Assembly: GCA_021160765.1 (NCBI GenBank) | Contig: JAGHBW010000051.1 | Location: 1-6,412, forward strand | Direction of reading: 5' to 3' | DNA length: 6,412 nt | Origin: Thermoplasmata archaeon | Lineage (GTDB): Archaea > Thermoplasmatota > Penumbrarchaeia > Penumbrarchaeales > EX4484-36 | Shown here: in pieces, positions 1-6,412 of the stretch | Layout: each line of letters opens with the position of its first letter | How positions within the stretch are numbered: position 1 is the stretch's first letter | Notes under the pieces: generated by a model | Databases searched by the model: none | Told to the model about the DNA's origin: nothing | What the model saw: only the letters and a program-made list of their open reading frames with translations | Made by a program: the position numbers and the translations under genes

Positions 1-837
1 AAGTGTCACATTGTGGGCTGCAGTGTAATTGTAAAATTGATTAGATATGGCCAAATATATTGGTACCAGATCCTCGGGGCTTTCCGCCTTGAAATACTTT
101 CCTCCGGTTCTGTGGGCTATATATCTAAGCAGAGATTCGTCAATATCGTTTCCAAGGCCGATTGTATAGATAGTAATATTATGCGCTACAGCCTCATTAA
201 GAGTCTCCTCTGTCACGTTGGTTTCAGGTGGATCCGGCTTCCCATCTGTGAGAAGTATTTCCAGCCACACCTTGTCTTTATCACCATACGTTATAAGCTC
301 ATTGTTTGCTGTCTGGATCCCTGCTTGAAGATTGGTAAGCCCAACAGGGCTCGTTAATGTATCTAGATCCGCTTTGATCCTATCATAATTAGAAGAGAGG
401 TGGTCGCCATTAACCACATATGCGGTGTCCGAGAAGGTCACCACCGCAGCTCTATCTGGTGGCAACATGTTGTCCACATACTTTTTAGCAGCGAGAATCC
501 TGTAAAAATTGGGGTCAGAGAAGGACATTGACCCTGAAGAATCCATAACAAAAACCACATCCTGAGGCTTGAATGTAATCACAGGGGTACCGCGTCCAGT
601 AATGGAAATGGTAATCTCCGACTCTCTAGGCTCATTGTCAGATAGACGATACCATATACTTCCAGGTGATGCCCCAGATTCCACCGTTAAATACGGCGGA
701 ACAAGTGTAGCCTGGGCTCTGGTGTCCTGAAGTGTGTCCTTAGAGGCAACAGCATCCATAGAGAGGGAGAGTACGTAAATTATCGTTAGTGCTAATAGCA
801 GCGCTCCAGGCCCCTCAATTGAACGCCTTCCATTCAT
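1..837 (-). CDS. Secreted von Willebrand factor type A domain protein, 3' end beyond window
   Basis: I translated this frame by hand from ATG 837 to base 1: 279 codons, no stop, so the C-terminus lies outside the window. Residues 1-31 look like a signal peptide: Arg-Arg at 4-5, a hydrophobic core at about 12-27 (ALLLALTIIYVLSLSM), then AVA-S as a possible cleavage site. It could instead be an uncleaved membrane anchor. A short beta-rich segment (about 45-92) leads into a vWA domain at about 93-272. The metal-ion-dependent adhesion site is complete: DSSGS at 99-103, Thr168 (GLTNL) and Asp198 (LTDGKPD). The final helix has the usual TGGKYFKAESPEDL pattern. The vWA fold with an intact MIDAS binds a divalent cation and normally mediates protein-protein contact. 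Sequons near the C-terminal side (N207, N220, N270, N276) agree with an exported protein. It follows the giant Ig-repeat gene by 52 bases. The ligand is unknown. ATG 837 is the only good start: no other in-frame start lies between the upstream stop codon and it, except a GTG at 882 that lacks support. Confidence 0.88.
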   Translation of the reverse strand, partial: MNGRRSIEGPGALLLALTIIYVLSLSMDAVASKDTLQDTRAQATLVPPYLTVESGASPGSIWYRLSDNEPRESEITISITGRGTPVITFKPQDVVFVMDSSGSMSFSDPNFYRILAAKKYVDNMLPPDRAAVVTFSDTAYVVNGDHLSSNYDRIKADLDTLTSPVGLTNLQAGIQTANNELITYGDKDKVWLEILLTDGKPDPPETNVTEETLNEAVAHNITIYTIGLGNDIDESLLRYIAHRTGGKYFKAESPEDLVPIYLAISNQFYNYTAAHNVTL

Positions 838-889
838 TGGAACACCGTTTTTATTGGTTAACCCCCTCTCTCCACCTCTCACTGATGAT
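838..889 (-). other. Short purine-rich intergenic gap, probably within one transcript
   Basis: These 52 bases separate the TAA of the giant surface protein from the ATG of the vWA gene. On the minus strand the first half is purine-rich (GAGAGGTGGAGAGAGGGGG) and is followed by TTAACCAATAAAAAC. The A-rich stretch is centred only about 14 bases before the ATG, too close for a TATA box of a leaderless transcript. No T-run terminator is visible on the coding strand. The simplest reading is read-through from the upstream gene, though an internal promoter cannot be excluded. Confidence 0.4.
843..846 (-). promoter_or_regulatory. Weak ribosome-binding core for the vWA gene
   Basis: GGTG ends five bases before ATG 837 and matches four bases of the archaeal Shine-Dalgarno consensus GGAGGTGAT. 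A longer match, GAGGTG at 878-873, is about 35 bases from the ATG and too far away to serve it. Confidence 0.35.
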
Positions 890-3800
890 TTATTCTTTGC
901 GCCCTCTTTTTCTCATTTTGATAAAGCGGCCTTCATCTTCCTCTATATCTTCTGCTTCTGGCAGCGCTTCCAGCTCCTCTTCAGCCGCCTCCAGTTCCGG
1001 GATCTCCTCCGCCTCCTCCAGCGCCTCCTTCTCCTCCCCACCTTCTATGGCCTCTTTCTCCTCCCCTCCCAATTCCTCCACACCCTCCTCCGCCTCTTCC
1101 GTTTCTTCTTCCTCCGACACCTTTTCTTCAACCTCTTCCGGCACACCTCCACCACCCTTCCACCACCTCTGAAGTATCCCATAATAAACAAGAACTAGCA
1201 GGATTATGAAGATGAGGAGAGCGGTGAAGAAACCTATCGTCGGTAGGTACTCCTGGAAGGTTTCAAGATAGCTCTTTTCAACGTGCTTTTCCTCAATTGT
1301 TATGAAGCCGGAAACAACTCTCTCGTTGCCCAGAGTGTCAACAGCCCTTACTTTATAGTAATGCACTCCCGGTCTAACGCCCTCAGTAGGCCAGACGAGA
1401 ACGTATTCTCCCGTGGTGTTGGCCACAGGGGTCATCTCTCTCCAGCCAGTACTGTCAAGATCAAATGCCACAAGCTCAACATCGGATATATCGCTAACAG
1501 TGGCGTGGAACACAACGTCCTCCCCTTCCACCACACTCTCCCCAGAAGCGTTCAATCCCCAGCTGTATGTGACCTCCACCTCCGGACCGGTGTTGTCCAC
1601 AAAGATCGTGTAGGTTCTTCCCACACTATTCCCCGCGCCATCCTCAACTGTAGCTACAATTGTATGCTGACCATCGGATAATGTTGTGGTGTCAAGGAAG
1701 TACTCATAATACCTTCCGCTCTCACCTTTGAAAATCTCAAAGGGAGATGAACCATCAATAGAGAGGGTCACACGAGAGACACCAATGGCATCAACCGCGT
1801 AAAGCTTGAGATTGAACACCCCTGAGATATGCACACCAGCCAGAATTGACACCTGGGTAAGCTGGGGTGGTGTGTTATCCACCACGAATTTTGACTCTAC
1901 GCGTGAGATGTGGCCTGCCTCGTCTTCTGCAACCACAACCAGGCTATGATATCCATCCTGAAGCCGCGTGGTGTTAATTGGTGTGTTGATATCCACCCAG
2001 CCACCTTTGTCAACGCTGTACGTAACCTCTTTAATATACAGATCTGAGACCGTGACGTCCACAGGTAGAAGACCACTCACCATTTCGCCGTTTAACGGGT
2101 GGTTCAGTATGAGGTGGGGCGGGGTGTTGTCAACTCTAAAGGTTATTGAAGGCAGGGAGACCTCTTTGCCAGAGAGGTCAACTGCGTAAACGCTCAGATT
2201 GTGTTCACCATCTTCCAACATGTAGGTGTCCATGAGAAGTTCATAGTAGCCAGTCTGGGAGTTGAAGGAAAGCACCTTGCTCTCATCATCCACCCTGATC
2301 TCTACTCTTCTCATACCGACCTCGTCAAACGCTGATACCCTGACGTACGTGTGTCCCTCAAGGATGGCTTCAGGAGCAGGGTTAACAAGTGAGATCTCCG
2401 GATCGTGATTGTCCACAATAACCTCTATTGATTCCTCAACCCAGTGCCCCGCCTGATCCTCTCCTCTGAATGTAATCCTGTGCAGTCCGTCCGCCAGAGT
2501 TGTGGTATTCCAAGGCATTGTAATGGGAATCCATGCCGACCCGTCAACATTATACTTCACCGGTCCGGGGAATGCGTCTGTAATCTCCGCATCCATCTCC
2601 ACAATTCCGGAGACGTAATCACCACTCAAGGGGTTCTTGATTCTCATCACAGGTGGTTGATTATCCACATTGAACTCTACTATTGACGAATATGCTACTT
2701 TCCCAGAAAGATCCACCGCCATGGCACTCACATTTCTAACCCCGTCCTCTGTCCAGGTAATTGTGTTGACGCTGTATTCATAATAGCCACTTCTTTCATT
2801 GTAGGGGACAAGAACTGAAACCCCAAATATCGTGATCATCACGTGATCTATTCCCACCTCATCCGTAGCCACTACCCTCACAACCATGGTTCCACTTACA
2901 AATTCACCCAAGGTGGGTGAGACCAAAGAACATGTTGGGAGTGTGTTGTCCACTATCACTCTCATTCTTCTTACCGTTGTTTTACCGGAATAATCCACCG
3001 CTCTTACCACAACCTGGTGTTCGCCATCAGAGAAATATGTTGTGTTCCAAATAACGTCCACATCACTCCAACCAGTCTCATCTACATTGTATTGGACACT
3101 CCTCAAAAATAGGTCCTCTGCTTCTACAGAGAAATGAACCTCTCCTTCCACCATATCGCCATCTGAAGGCGAGTGGACCAAAAGTATTGGTGCGTGGTTG
3201 TCTATGTGGAAGGTCAATGGCCCAACATGAGTTACCTTCCCAGAATAGTCAATAATTGTGAGGTTAGCTGAATATGTACCATCCGGTATCAGGGAGGTGT
3301 CTGTTGTGTATTCCCAGTATCCATTCTGATAATTGTATGCCATGTCCAATGTCGCAGAAAAGATCTCTATTCTTACGGATGCCACTCCAACAAGGTCCGA
3401 GGCCACCGCTCTGAAGGTATATATCCCATCTATGTACTGGCCCAGCGATGGATGGGTGAAGTTCCCTGTGGGGAAGTGATTATCCACATATATCTGAACT
3501 CTCACTGTGGTTTCATGCCCAGCGAGGTCCGTTGCCCTTATGTCAACTACATGTGGGCCGTCTGAAAGTAAGGATGTGTTGATTGGGGTTGATATATTTA
3601 CCCACCCGGTTCCATCAATGTTATACTCCACCTTATCCAGGAATATGTCAACTGCTGAAACGTTAAATCTCTCCACACCAGACAGGAAAGATGCAGGTAG
3701 TGGATGATAAACCCTCAACGTTGGTGCATGATTATCCAAATAGAACTGAACTGGGCCGAGCACTGTAACCTTGCCTGAAAGGTCCCAGATGTAGGCTTTT

Positions 3801-6400
3801 ATGGTGTAAGTTCCATCCGCAGTGACACTGGTATCCGTTGTATATTCCCAGTAGCCCGATATTGTGTTGTAAATAGCGGTGAAATTGTGCCCAAATACCT
3901 CCACATTCACCGTAGAGAGTCCAACACTGTCGGATGCTGTTATGCGGAAGGTGAAGACCCCCTGGACAAACTGCCCAGGCACAGGGTTGTTTATTGATCC
4001 GTTTGGATAAGTATTATCAACCACTACTGTAAGCTGAACCTGTGTTACATGGCCAGCCTTGTCCGTACTTTTTATTGTTATCGTATGGCTTCCATCAGGA
4101 TATAAGGCGGTGTTCCAGATAGTAGAGATGTCCACCCAGCCGCTTCCATCAATATTGTACACCGTGCTTTCAGGGAAGGCATCAACCACCGTCACGTTTA
4201 TTCTAACATTACCCTCAAGATATTGTCCATTGTATGGTGAATGCACCGTTACCATGGGCGCATTATTGTCTATGTGAAAGAGTACGGGACCATAAGTGGT
4301 GTTATGCCCTGCAAGGTCCACCACAGATGCCATTATTGTGTGGTTTCCGTCGTTATATAACATGGTATTTAAACTGTATTCATAGTAGCCAGTTCCTTTA
4401 TTAAGAGAGGTCAGGAGTACATCGGTTCCATCAATGATAGCCTTCACCTCTTTAAGCCCCACAGTGTCTGATGCTGATATCTTTATTGTGTATACACCTT
4501 CAATGTAGCTGTCAGGTGTTGGAGCAGCTATTCCGCAGGTGGGTGCGTTGTTGTCCACTATGATCCCTATGGATTGCTGTGTAATGTGGGAGGCGTTATC
4601 CATGGCCCTCACGGTAAGTGTGTGACTGCCGTCTGATACCGCAGTGGTGTTGAAAATAGCAGTGAGATAGTTCCCCGTTATGTTGAATCGTACCCATTGC
4701 ATGTCATCAATTCTGTATTCCACCCTATTCAGGAATCTGTCCTGAGATGTGACGTTTATTACGTATTGCCCCCCTATGATCTCACCATCTGAGGGGGAAT
4801 TAATGGAAAGTGTGGGAGCATTATTGTCTATGTAGAAGGTTATGTTCTGAGACTGCTTGCTATGCCCCACATAATCATACGCGATGGCAATAGCGCTGTA
4901 GACACCGTCAGCATAAACTTTTGTTGAGACAGTATACTCATAAGAGGAGGTGATTGGATTAAATGGCATTGTAACTGTTCTGTTGAAGACAGTAATGTTG
5001 ACGTGGTGTACCCCCACAAGATCAGAGGCAACTGCCCTGAAGGTGACAGAACCCTCCACATATTGACCATCAATTGGGCTGTTCAGAACACAGGTTGGTG
5101 GATTATTGTCCACATATATGGTTACAGCGGAGGATCCTATAAGGCCAGTTACGTCCTTCGCTTCAACCGTTAATACGTGAGCACCATCTGTAATCACCGT
5201 GGAGTCCCAAGTTCCAGTCCATTGGGTCCCGCTCTTTGTCATCTGAATCCACGCGTTGTTGTCTATCTTAAACTGACATGCGATTACGTGAGAGGTGGTG
5301 TTCACAAGCACCGAAACCGTGCCAGAAACATATGACCTGTCAAGAGGCTGTACTATGGTTGGATTTGGAGCAGTATTTGAAAGTGTGAAGTTCACCGGGC
5401 CGTACAGAGTTATACTGCCGCTCAAATCTGTCACAGTAACGTTTAGCCAGCACGACCCATCATTATATGATAAGGTGTTTATGGTCCTCTCCCATAATTG
5501 GGTAACGGTGTTGAAGTAGGCATTTACCGTGCCTAAAGATGCCATCTTTCCCCCAAAAGTGAGTGTGACAGTTTTAACCGTTGATGGGGTGGCCGCAGAT
5601 ACCTTAAACGTGTATTGACCTGTCACCACCTCATTGGGAAGGGGTGCGATAACGTCCACGTCTACAGGCTCAACGACCTTCAGGGTAAAATTAGCGTAGC
5701 GGATCAGGGTGCCGTTGGTGCCTCTGACAGATATTGTATACGTTCTTTTCGGTGTGGCAGATGTGGTCCTTACAGTGACATTAGAGATTGAGACCGTTCG
5801 GTTTAACGTGGATGGTGAAAAGGATACGTTTATAGTGGTGGTAGCTGGGGAGACGGTGTACGATAGAGAGACCGTTGAGTTGAAGTTGTTTATGGTATCC
5901 ATATTAACGGTATATTGTGCTACTGCCCCGGGGGAGATCGCCTTCACCTGAGGCGAAGCGGTGAGGTAGAAATCGGGAGACGTTGAAACGCGTAAGGTTA
6001 CCCACACTTTTTTTGTGTCACCTCCATCGCCGGAATCTGTAGCGGTGACCCTCAGGTAGTACGTGCCCGCCGGGGTGGATGATGTAGTATTTACATAAAG
6101 TACAGTCCTGTTGGTGGAGACCCCCTGAGGGGTTACGTTCTGGGGTGTTATTGTGGCCTGAGCACCGGAGGGTGCTGATACAACAGTATCAGATCCCACC
6201 CCTGAGACCCAGTCCACTGACAGGTCCGTTCTGGTAACCACACCCAGGGATTTAACATCAATATTGTAGGAGGTGTTCATCCCCGGGGATATGAGGTGGA
6301 AAGTAGGGGATGCCTCAAGGTTAAAGGTGCTGGACACCAATAAGCGATAGGGGGAGGGGGGGGTCCCCCTGTTAAGGTCCATGAGGAGAGGGCGGTCCAA
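890..6400 (-). CDS. Giant cell-surface protein: NEW3-like domains, 16 alternating Ig-like repeats, C-terminal membrane anchor and acidic tail (N-terminus doubtful)
   Basis: The open frame has 1836 codons ending in TAA at 892-890. Residues 25-141 and 142-247 are two NEW3-like beta domains (pattern F-x-L-x-ASP...ISPG...Y-x-V...TPxGTYxxxV). Residues 248 to about 1703 are sixteen Ig-like domains of two alternating types, most ending in VDN or IDN plus a proline turn. A membrane helix spans about 1719-1741 (GFFTALLIFIILLVLVYYG), followed by basic-aromatic RWWK, a Glu-rich tail at 1754-1824 and a basic end (RFIKMRKRGRKE). I count about 37 N-X-S/T sequons, all before the helix, which fits an extracellular stalk with the C-terminus in the cytoplasm. 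Such repeat stalks usually serve in adhesion or as surface-layer-associated proteins; the ligand is unknown. The apparent start (TTG 6400, or ATG 6382) has no ribosome-binding site and no signal peptide, so the N-terminus is probably missing or frameshifted. The gene reads toward the vWA gene and probably shares its transcript. Confidence 0.9.
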   Translation of the reverse strand: MDRPLLMDLNRGTPPSPYRLLVSSTFNLEASPTFHLISPGMNTSYNIDVKSLGVVTRTDLSVDWVSGVGSDTVVSAPSGAQATITPQNVTPQGVSTNRTVLYVNTTSSTPAGTYYLRVTATDSGDGGDTKKVWVTLRVSTSPDFYLTASPQVKAISPGAVAQYTVNMDTINNFNSTVSLSYTVSPATTTINVSFSPSTLNRTVSISNVTVRTTSATPKRTYTISVRGTNGTLIRYANFTLKVVEPVDVDVIAPLPNEVVTGQYTFKVSAATPSTVKTVTLTFGGKMASLGTVNAYFNTVTQLWERTINTLSYNDGSCWLNVTVTDLSGSITLYGPVNFTLSNTAPNPTIVQPLDRSYVSGTVSVLVNTTSHVIACQFKIDNNAWIQMTKSGTQWTGTWDSTVITDGAHVLTVEAKDVTGLIGSSAVTIYVDNNPPTCVLNSPIDGQYVEGSVTFRAVASDLVGVHHVNITVFNRTVTMPFNPITSSYEYTVSTKVYADGVYSAIAIAYDYVGHSKQSQNITFYIDNNAPTLSINSPSDGEIIGGQYVINVTSQDRFLNRVEYRIDDMQWVRFNITGNYLTAIFNTTAVSDGSHTLTVRAMDNASHITQQSIGIIVDNNAPTCGIAAPTPDSYIEGVYTIKISASDTVGLKEVKAIIDGTDVLLTSLNKGTGYYEYSLNTMLYNDGNHTIMASVVDLAGHNTTYGPVLFHIDNNAPMVTVHSPYNGQYLEGNVRINVTVVDAFPESTVYNIDGSGWVDISTIWNTALYPDGSHTITIKSTDKAGHVTQVQLTVVVDNTYPNGSINNPVPGQFVQGVFTFRITASDSVGLSTVNVEVFGHNFTAIYNTISGYWEYTTDTSVTADGTYTIKAYIWDLSGKVTVLGPVQFYLDNHAPTLRVYHPLPASFLSGVERFNVSAVDIFLDKVEYNIDGTGWVNISTPINTSLLSDGPHVVDIRATDLAGHETTVRVQIYVDNHFPTGNFTHPSLGQYIDGIYTFRAVASDLVGVASVRIEIFSATLDMAYNYQNGYWEYTTDTSLIPDGTYSANLTIIDYSGKVTHVGPLTFHIDNHAPILLVHSPSDGDMVEGEVHFSVEAEDLFLRSVQYNVDETGWSDVDVIWNTTYFSDGEHQVVVRAVDYSGKTTVRRMRVIVDNTLPTCSLVSPTLGEFVSGTMVVRVVATDEVGIDHVMITIFGVSVLVPYNERSGYYEYSVNTITWTEDGVRNVSAMAVDLSGKVAYSSIVEFNVDNQPPVMRIKNPLSGDYVSGIVEMDAEITDAFPGPVKYNVDGSAWIPITMPWNTTTLADGLHRITFRGEDQAGHWVEESIEVIVDNHDPEISLVNPAPEAILEGHTYVRVSAFDEVGMRRVEIRVDDESKVLSFNSQTGYYELLMDTYMLEDGEHNLSVYAVDLSGKEVSLPSITFRVDNTPPHLILNHPLNGEMVSGLLPVDVTVSDLYIKEVTYSVDKGGWVDINTPINTTRLQDGYHSLVVVAEDEAGHISRVESKFVVDNTPPQLTQVSILAGVHISGVFNLKLYAVDAIGVSRVTLSIDGSSPFEIFKGESGRYYEYFLDTTTLSDGQHTIVATVEDGAGNSVGRTYTIFVDNTGPEVEVTYSWGLNASGESVVEGEDVVFHATVSDISDVELVAFDLDSTGWREMTPVANTTGEYVLVWPTEGVRPGVHYYKVRAVDTLGNERVVSGFITIEEKHVEKSYLETFQEYLPTIGFFTALLIFIILLVLVYYGILQRWWKGGGGVPEEVEEKVSEEEETEEAEEGVEELGGEEKEAIEGGEEKEALEEAEEIPELEAAEEELEALPEAEDIEEDEGRFIKMRKRGRKE
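929..1141 (-). other. Glu-rich cytoplasmic tail, polypurine on the coding strand
   Basis: Residues 1754-1824 contain about 36 Glu and 2 Asp in 71 positions, with Ala, Leu, Gly and Val between them, and no sequons. Five residues before this stretch the chain has a Gly run (KGGGG). A basic end follows (RFIKMRKRGRKE, 1825-1836). GAG/GAA codons make the plus strand here a long C/T tract, which is why the opposite strand shows Ser-rich and Leu/Phe-rich spurious frames. The tail may be helical or disordered. A partner-binding role is possible but unsupported by any recognised motif. Confidence 0.85.
1178..1246 (-). other. Single C-terminal transmembrane helix of the giant surface protein
   Basis: Residues 1719-1741 form an uninterrupted hydrophobic stretch flanked by acidic-polar EEKHVEKSYLETFQEY outside and by ILQRWWK inside. 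By the positive-inside rule the repeats are extracellular and the tail cytoplasmic. Confidence 0.9.
1292..5659 (-). repeat. Array of 16 Ig-like domain repeats in alternating A/B types
   Basis: Boundaries by residue of the 1836-codon frame. A type: R1 248-350, R3 440-533, R5 625-719, R7 804-897, R9 982-1075, R11 1160-1254, R13 1339-1432, R15 1517-1610. B type: R2 351-439, R4 534-624, R6 720-803, R8 898-981, R10 1076-1159, R12 1255-1338, R14 1433-1516, R16 1611 to about 1703. A repeats carry SDxVG(L/V), an aromatic GYYEY or GYWEY, then DG and DxSGK. B repeats carry DxFLxxVxYNIDGxGW, NT, DGxH and DxAGH. R3 to R15 A units are 94-95 residues and R6 to R14 B units exactly 84, a super-period near 178 residues (534 bases). 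B units resemble the 'Y-x-IDG...DGxHxxxVxAxDxAGN' repeats common in bacterial and archaeal surface proteins, and A units resemble Big_7-like bacterial Ig domains. These family matches come from memory and were not searched. Confidence 0.92.
5660..6328 (-). other. Two tandem NEW3-like beta-sandwich domains
   Basis: This region encodes residues 25-247 of the giant protein. Both units start with a related pattern (TFNLEASPTFHLISPG and PDFYLTASPQVKAISPG) and end with a TPxxTYxxxVxxT strand and a V-x-L-x-V strand. The layout matches the NEW3-type (alpha-galactosidase-associated) or CARDB-like beta domains found in archaeal and bacterial exported proteins. They carry 10 of the sequons (N42, N88, N97, N104, N174, N191, N200, N207, N229, N237). 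They differ clearly from the A/B Ig repeats that follow. Because the first unit looks complete, whatever lies before residue 25 should be another domain or a linker. Confidence 0.65.
6350..6369. other. Homopolymer cluster G5-A-G8-T-C5 at the broken 5' end of the giant gene
   Basis: On the plus strand the tract reads five G, A, eight G, T, five C. The outer C5 and part of the G8 run are self-complementary around the T. Runs of eight identical bases are prone to slippage during replication and to length errors in sequencing. The tract sits exactly where the long reading frame loses plausible protein sequence. Confidence 0.8.
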
Positions 6401-6411
6401 GCCTGTGTTTT
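6364..6411 (-). pseudogene. Probable upstream part of the giant gene, in a shifted frame and running off the window
   Basis: The frame of the 1836-codon gene has a TAA at 6412-6410. The frame one base over (first codon 6411-6409) is open from the window edge to the homopolymer cluster and reads KTQAWTALSSWTLTGG followed by prolines. Adding one C to the C8 run (coding strand) would join it smoothly to SPYRLLVSSTFNLEASP of the giant protein. With no extra base this second frame runs on to a TGA near 6283. Sixteen codons before the tract are too few to prove coding; the call rests on the missing start signals of the main frame. It could be an assembly error, a true inactivating slip or a phase-variable site. 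Confidence 0.4.
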
Positions 6412-6412
6412 A

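Noticed and set aside
13..357. Plus-strand open frame of 114 codons
   Set aside because: It lies antisense to the vWA domain, whose minus-strand translation keeps a complete MIDAS and the closing helix. The plus-strand peptide shows no domain or start signal.
847..861. AT-rich TTAACCAATAAAAAC as a TATA box for the vWA gene
   Set aside because: Its centre is too near ATG 837 for a leaderless start at about 26 bases, no BRE-like purine element is convincing, and the gap is short enough for co-transcription.
789..1198. Two overlapping plus-strand frames, one Ser-rich and one Leu/Phe-rich
   Set aside because: They are the complement of the Glu-rich tail and membrane region; low complexity comes from GAG/GAA codons read on the other strand.
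1292..5659. Possible CRISPR array or DNA-level tandem repeat
   Set aside because: The periodicity is at protein level (about 534 bases per A-B pair) with diverged codons; there are no short identical repeats with unique spacers.
1283..5951. Several plus-strand frames of 66-132 codons and one extra minus-strand frame at 4840-5073
   Set aside because: All overlap the Ig-repeat coding sequence in other frames. Related shadow peptides (VSTQPPLS-type) recur because the true repeats recur.
6380..6400. TTG 6400 or ATG 6382 as the genuine start of the giant gene
   Set aside because: No Shine-Dalgarno match lies upstream of either, and no signal peptide follows. The residues before 25 (MDLNRGTPPSPYRLL) look like a frame artefact or linker rather than a natural N-terminus.

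Overview
The window carries two genes, both on the minus strand, and no convincing plus-strand gene. It looks like chromosomal DNA from an archaeon, most likely a euryarchaeote or a Thermoplasmatota-like lineage. This rests on the architecture of the large protein (tandem Ig-like domains rich in N-X-S/T sequons, one C-terminal membrane span, a Glu-rich cytoplasmic tail), on mixed AGA/AGG/CGN arginine and ATA isoleucine codons, and on a GGTG-type ribosome-binding core. No marker gene is present, so the assignment is tentative.

Layout in the direction of transcription (right to left): from 6400 down to 890 lies an open frame of 1836 codons. It encodes a giant cell-surface protein with two N-terminal NEW3-like beta domains, sixteen Ig-like repeats that alternate strictly between a ~94-residue A type and a ~84-residue B type, a transmembrane helix, a tail about half glutamate, and a short basic end. 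Its N-terminus is not believable as given. There is no signal peptide and no ribosome-binding site, and the frame opens just after a stop and a G5-A-C8-T-C5 homopolymer cluster. A second frame is open across that cluster to the window edge. The gene probably continues beyond the right edge, with a one-base slip or sequence error at the tract.

After a 52-base gap comes a secreted von Willebrand factor A (vWA) protein, which starts at 837 and runs off the left edge after 279 codons. It has a signal peptide and a complete MIDAS metal site. The spacing and shared orientation suggest one transcription unit for two exported proteins, plausibly a surface adhesion or protein-binding pair. That joint role is inference. 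The most notable structure is the two-type super-repeat of about 178 residues, with a subgroup difference in one loop (20 versus 13 residues) that records how the array grew.
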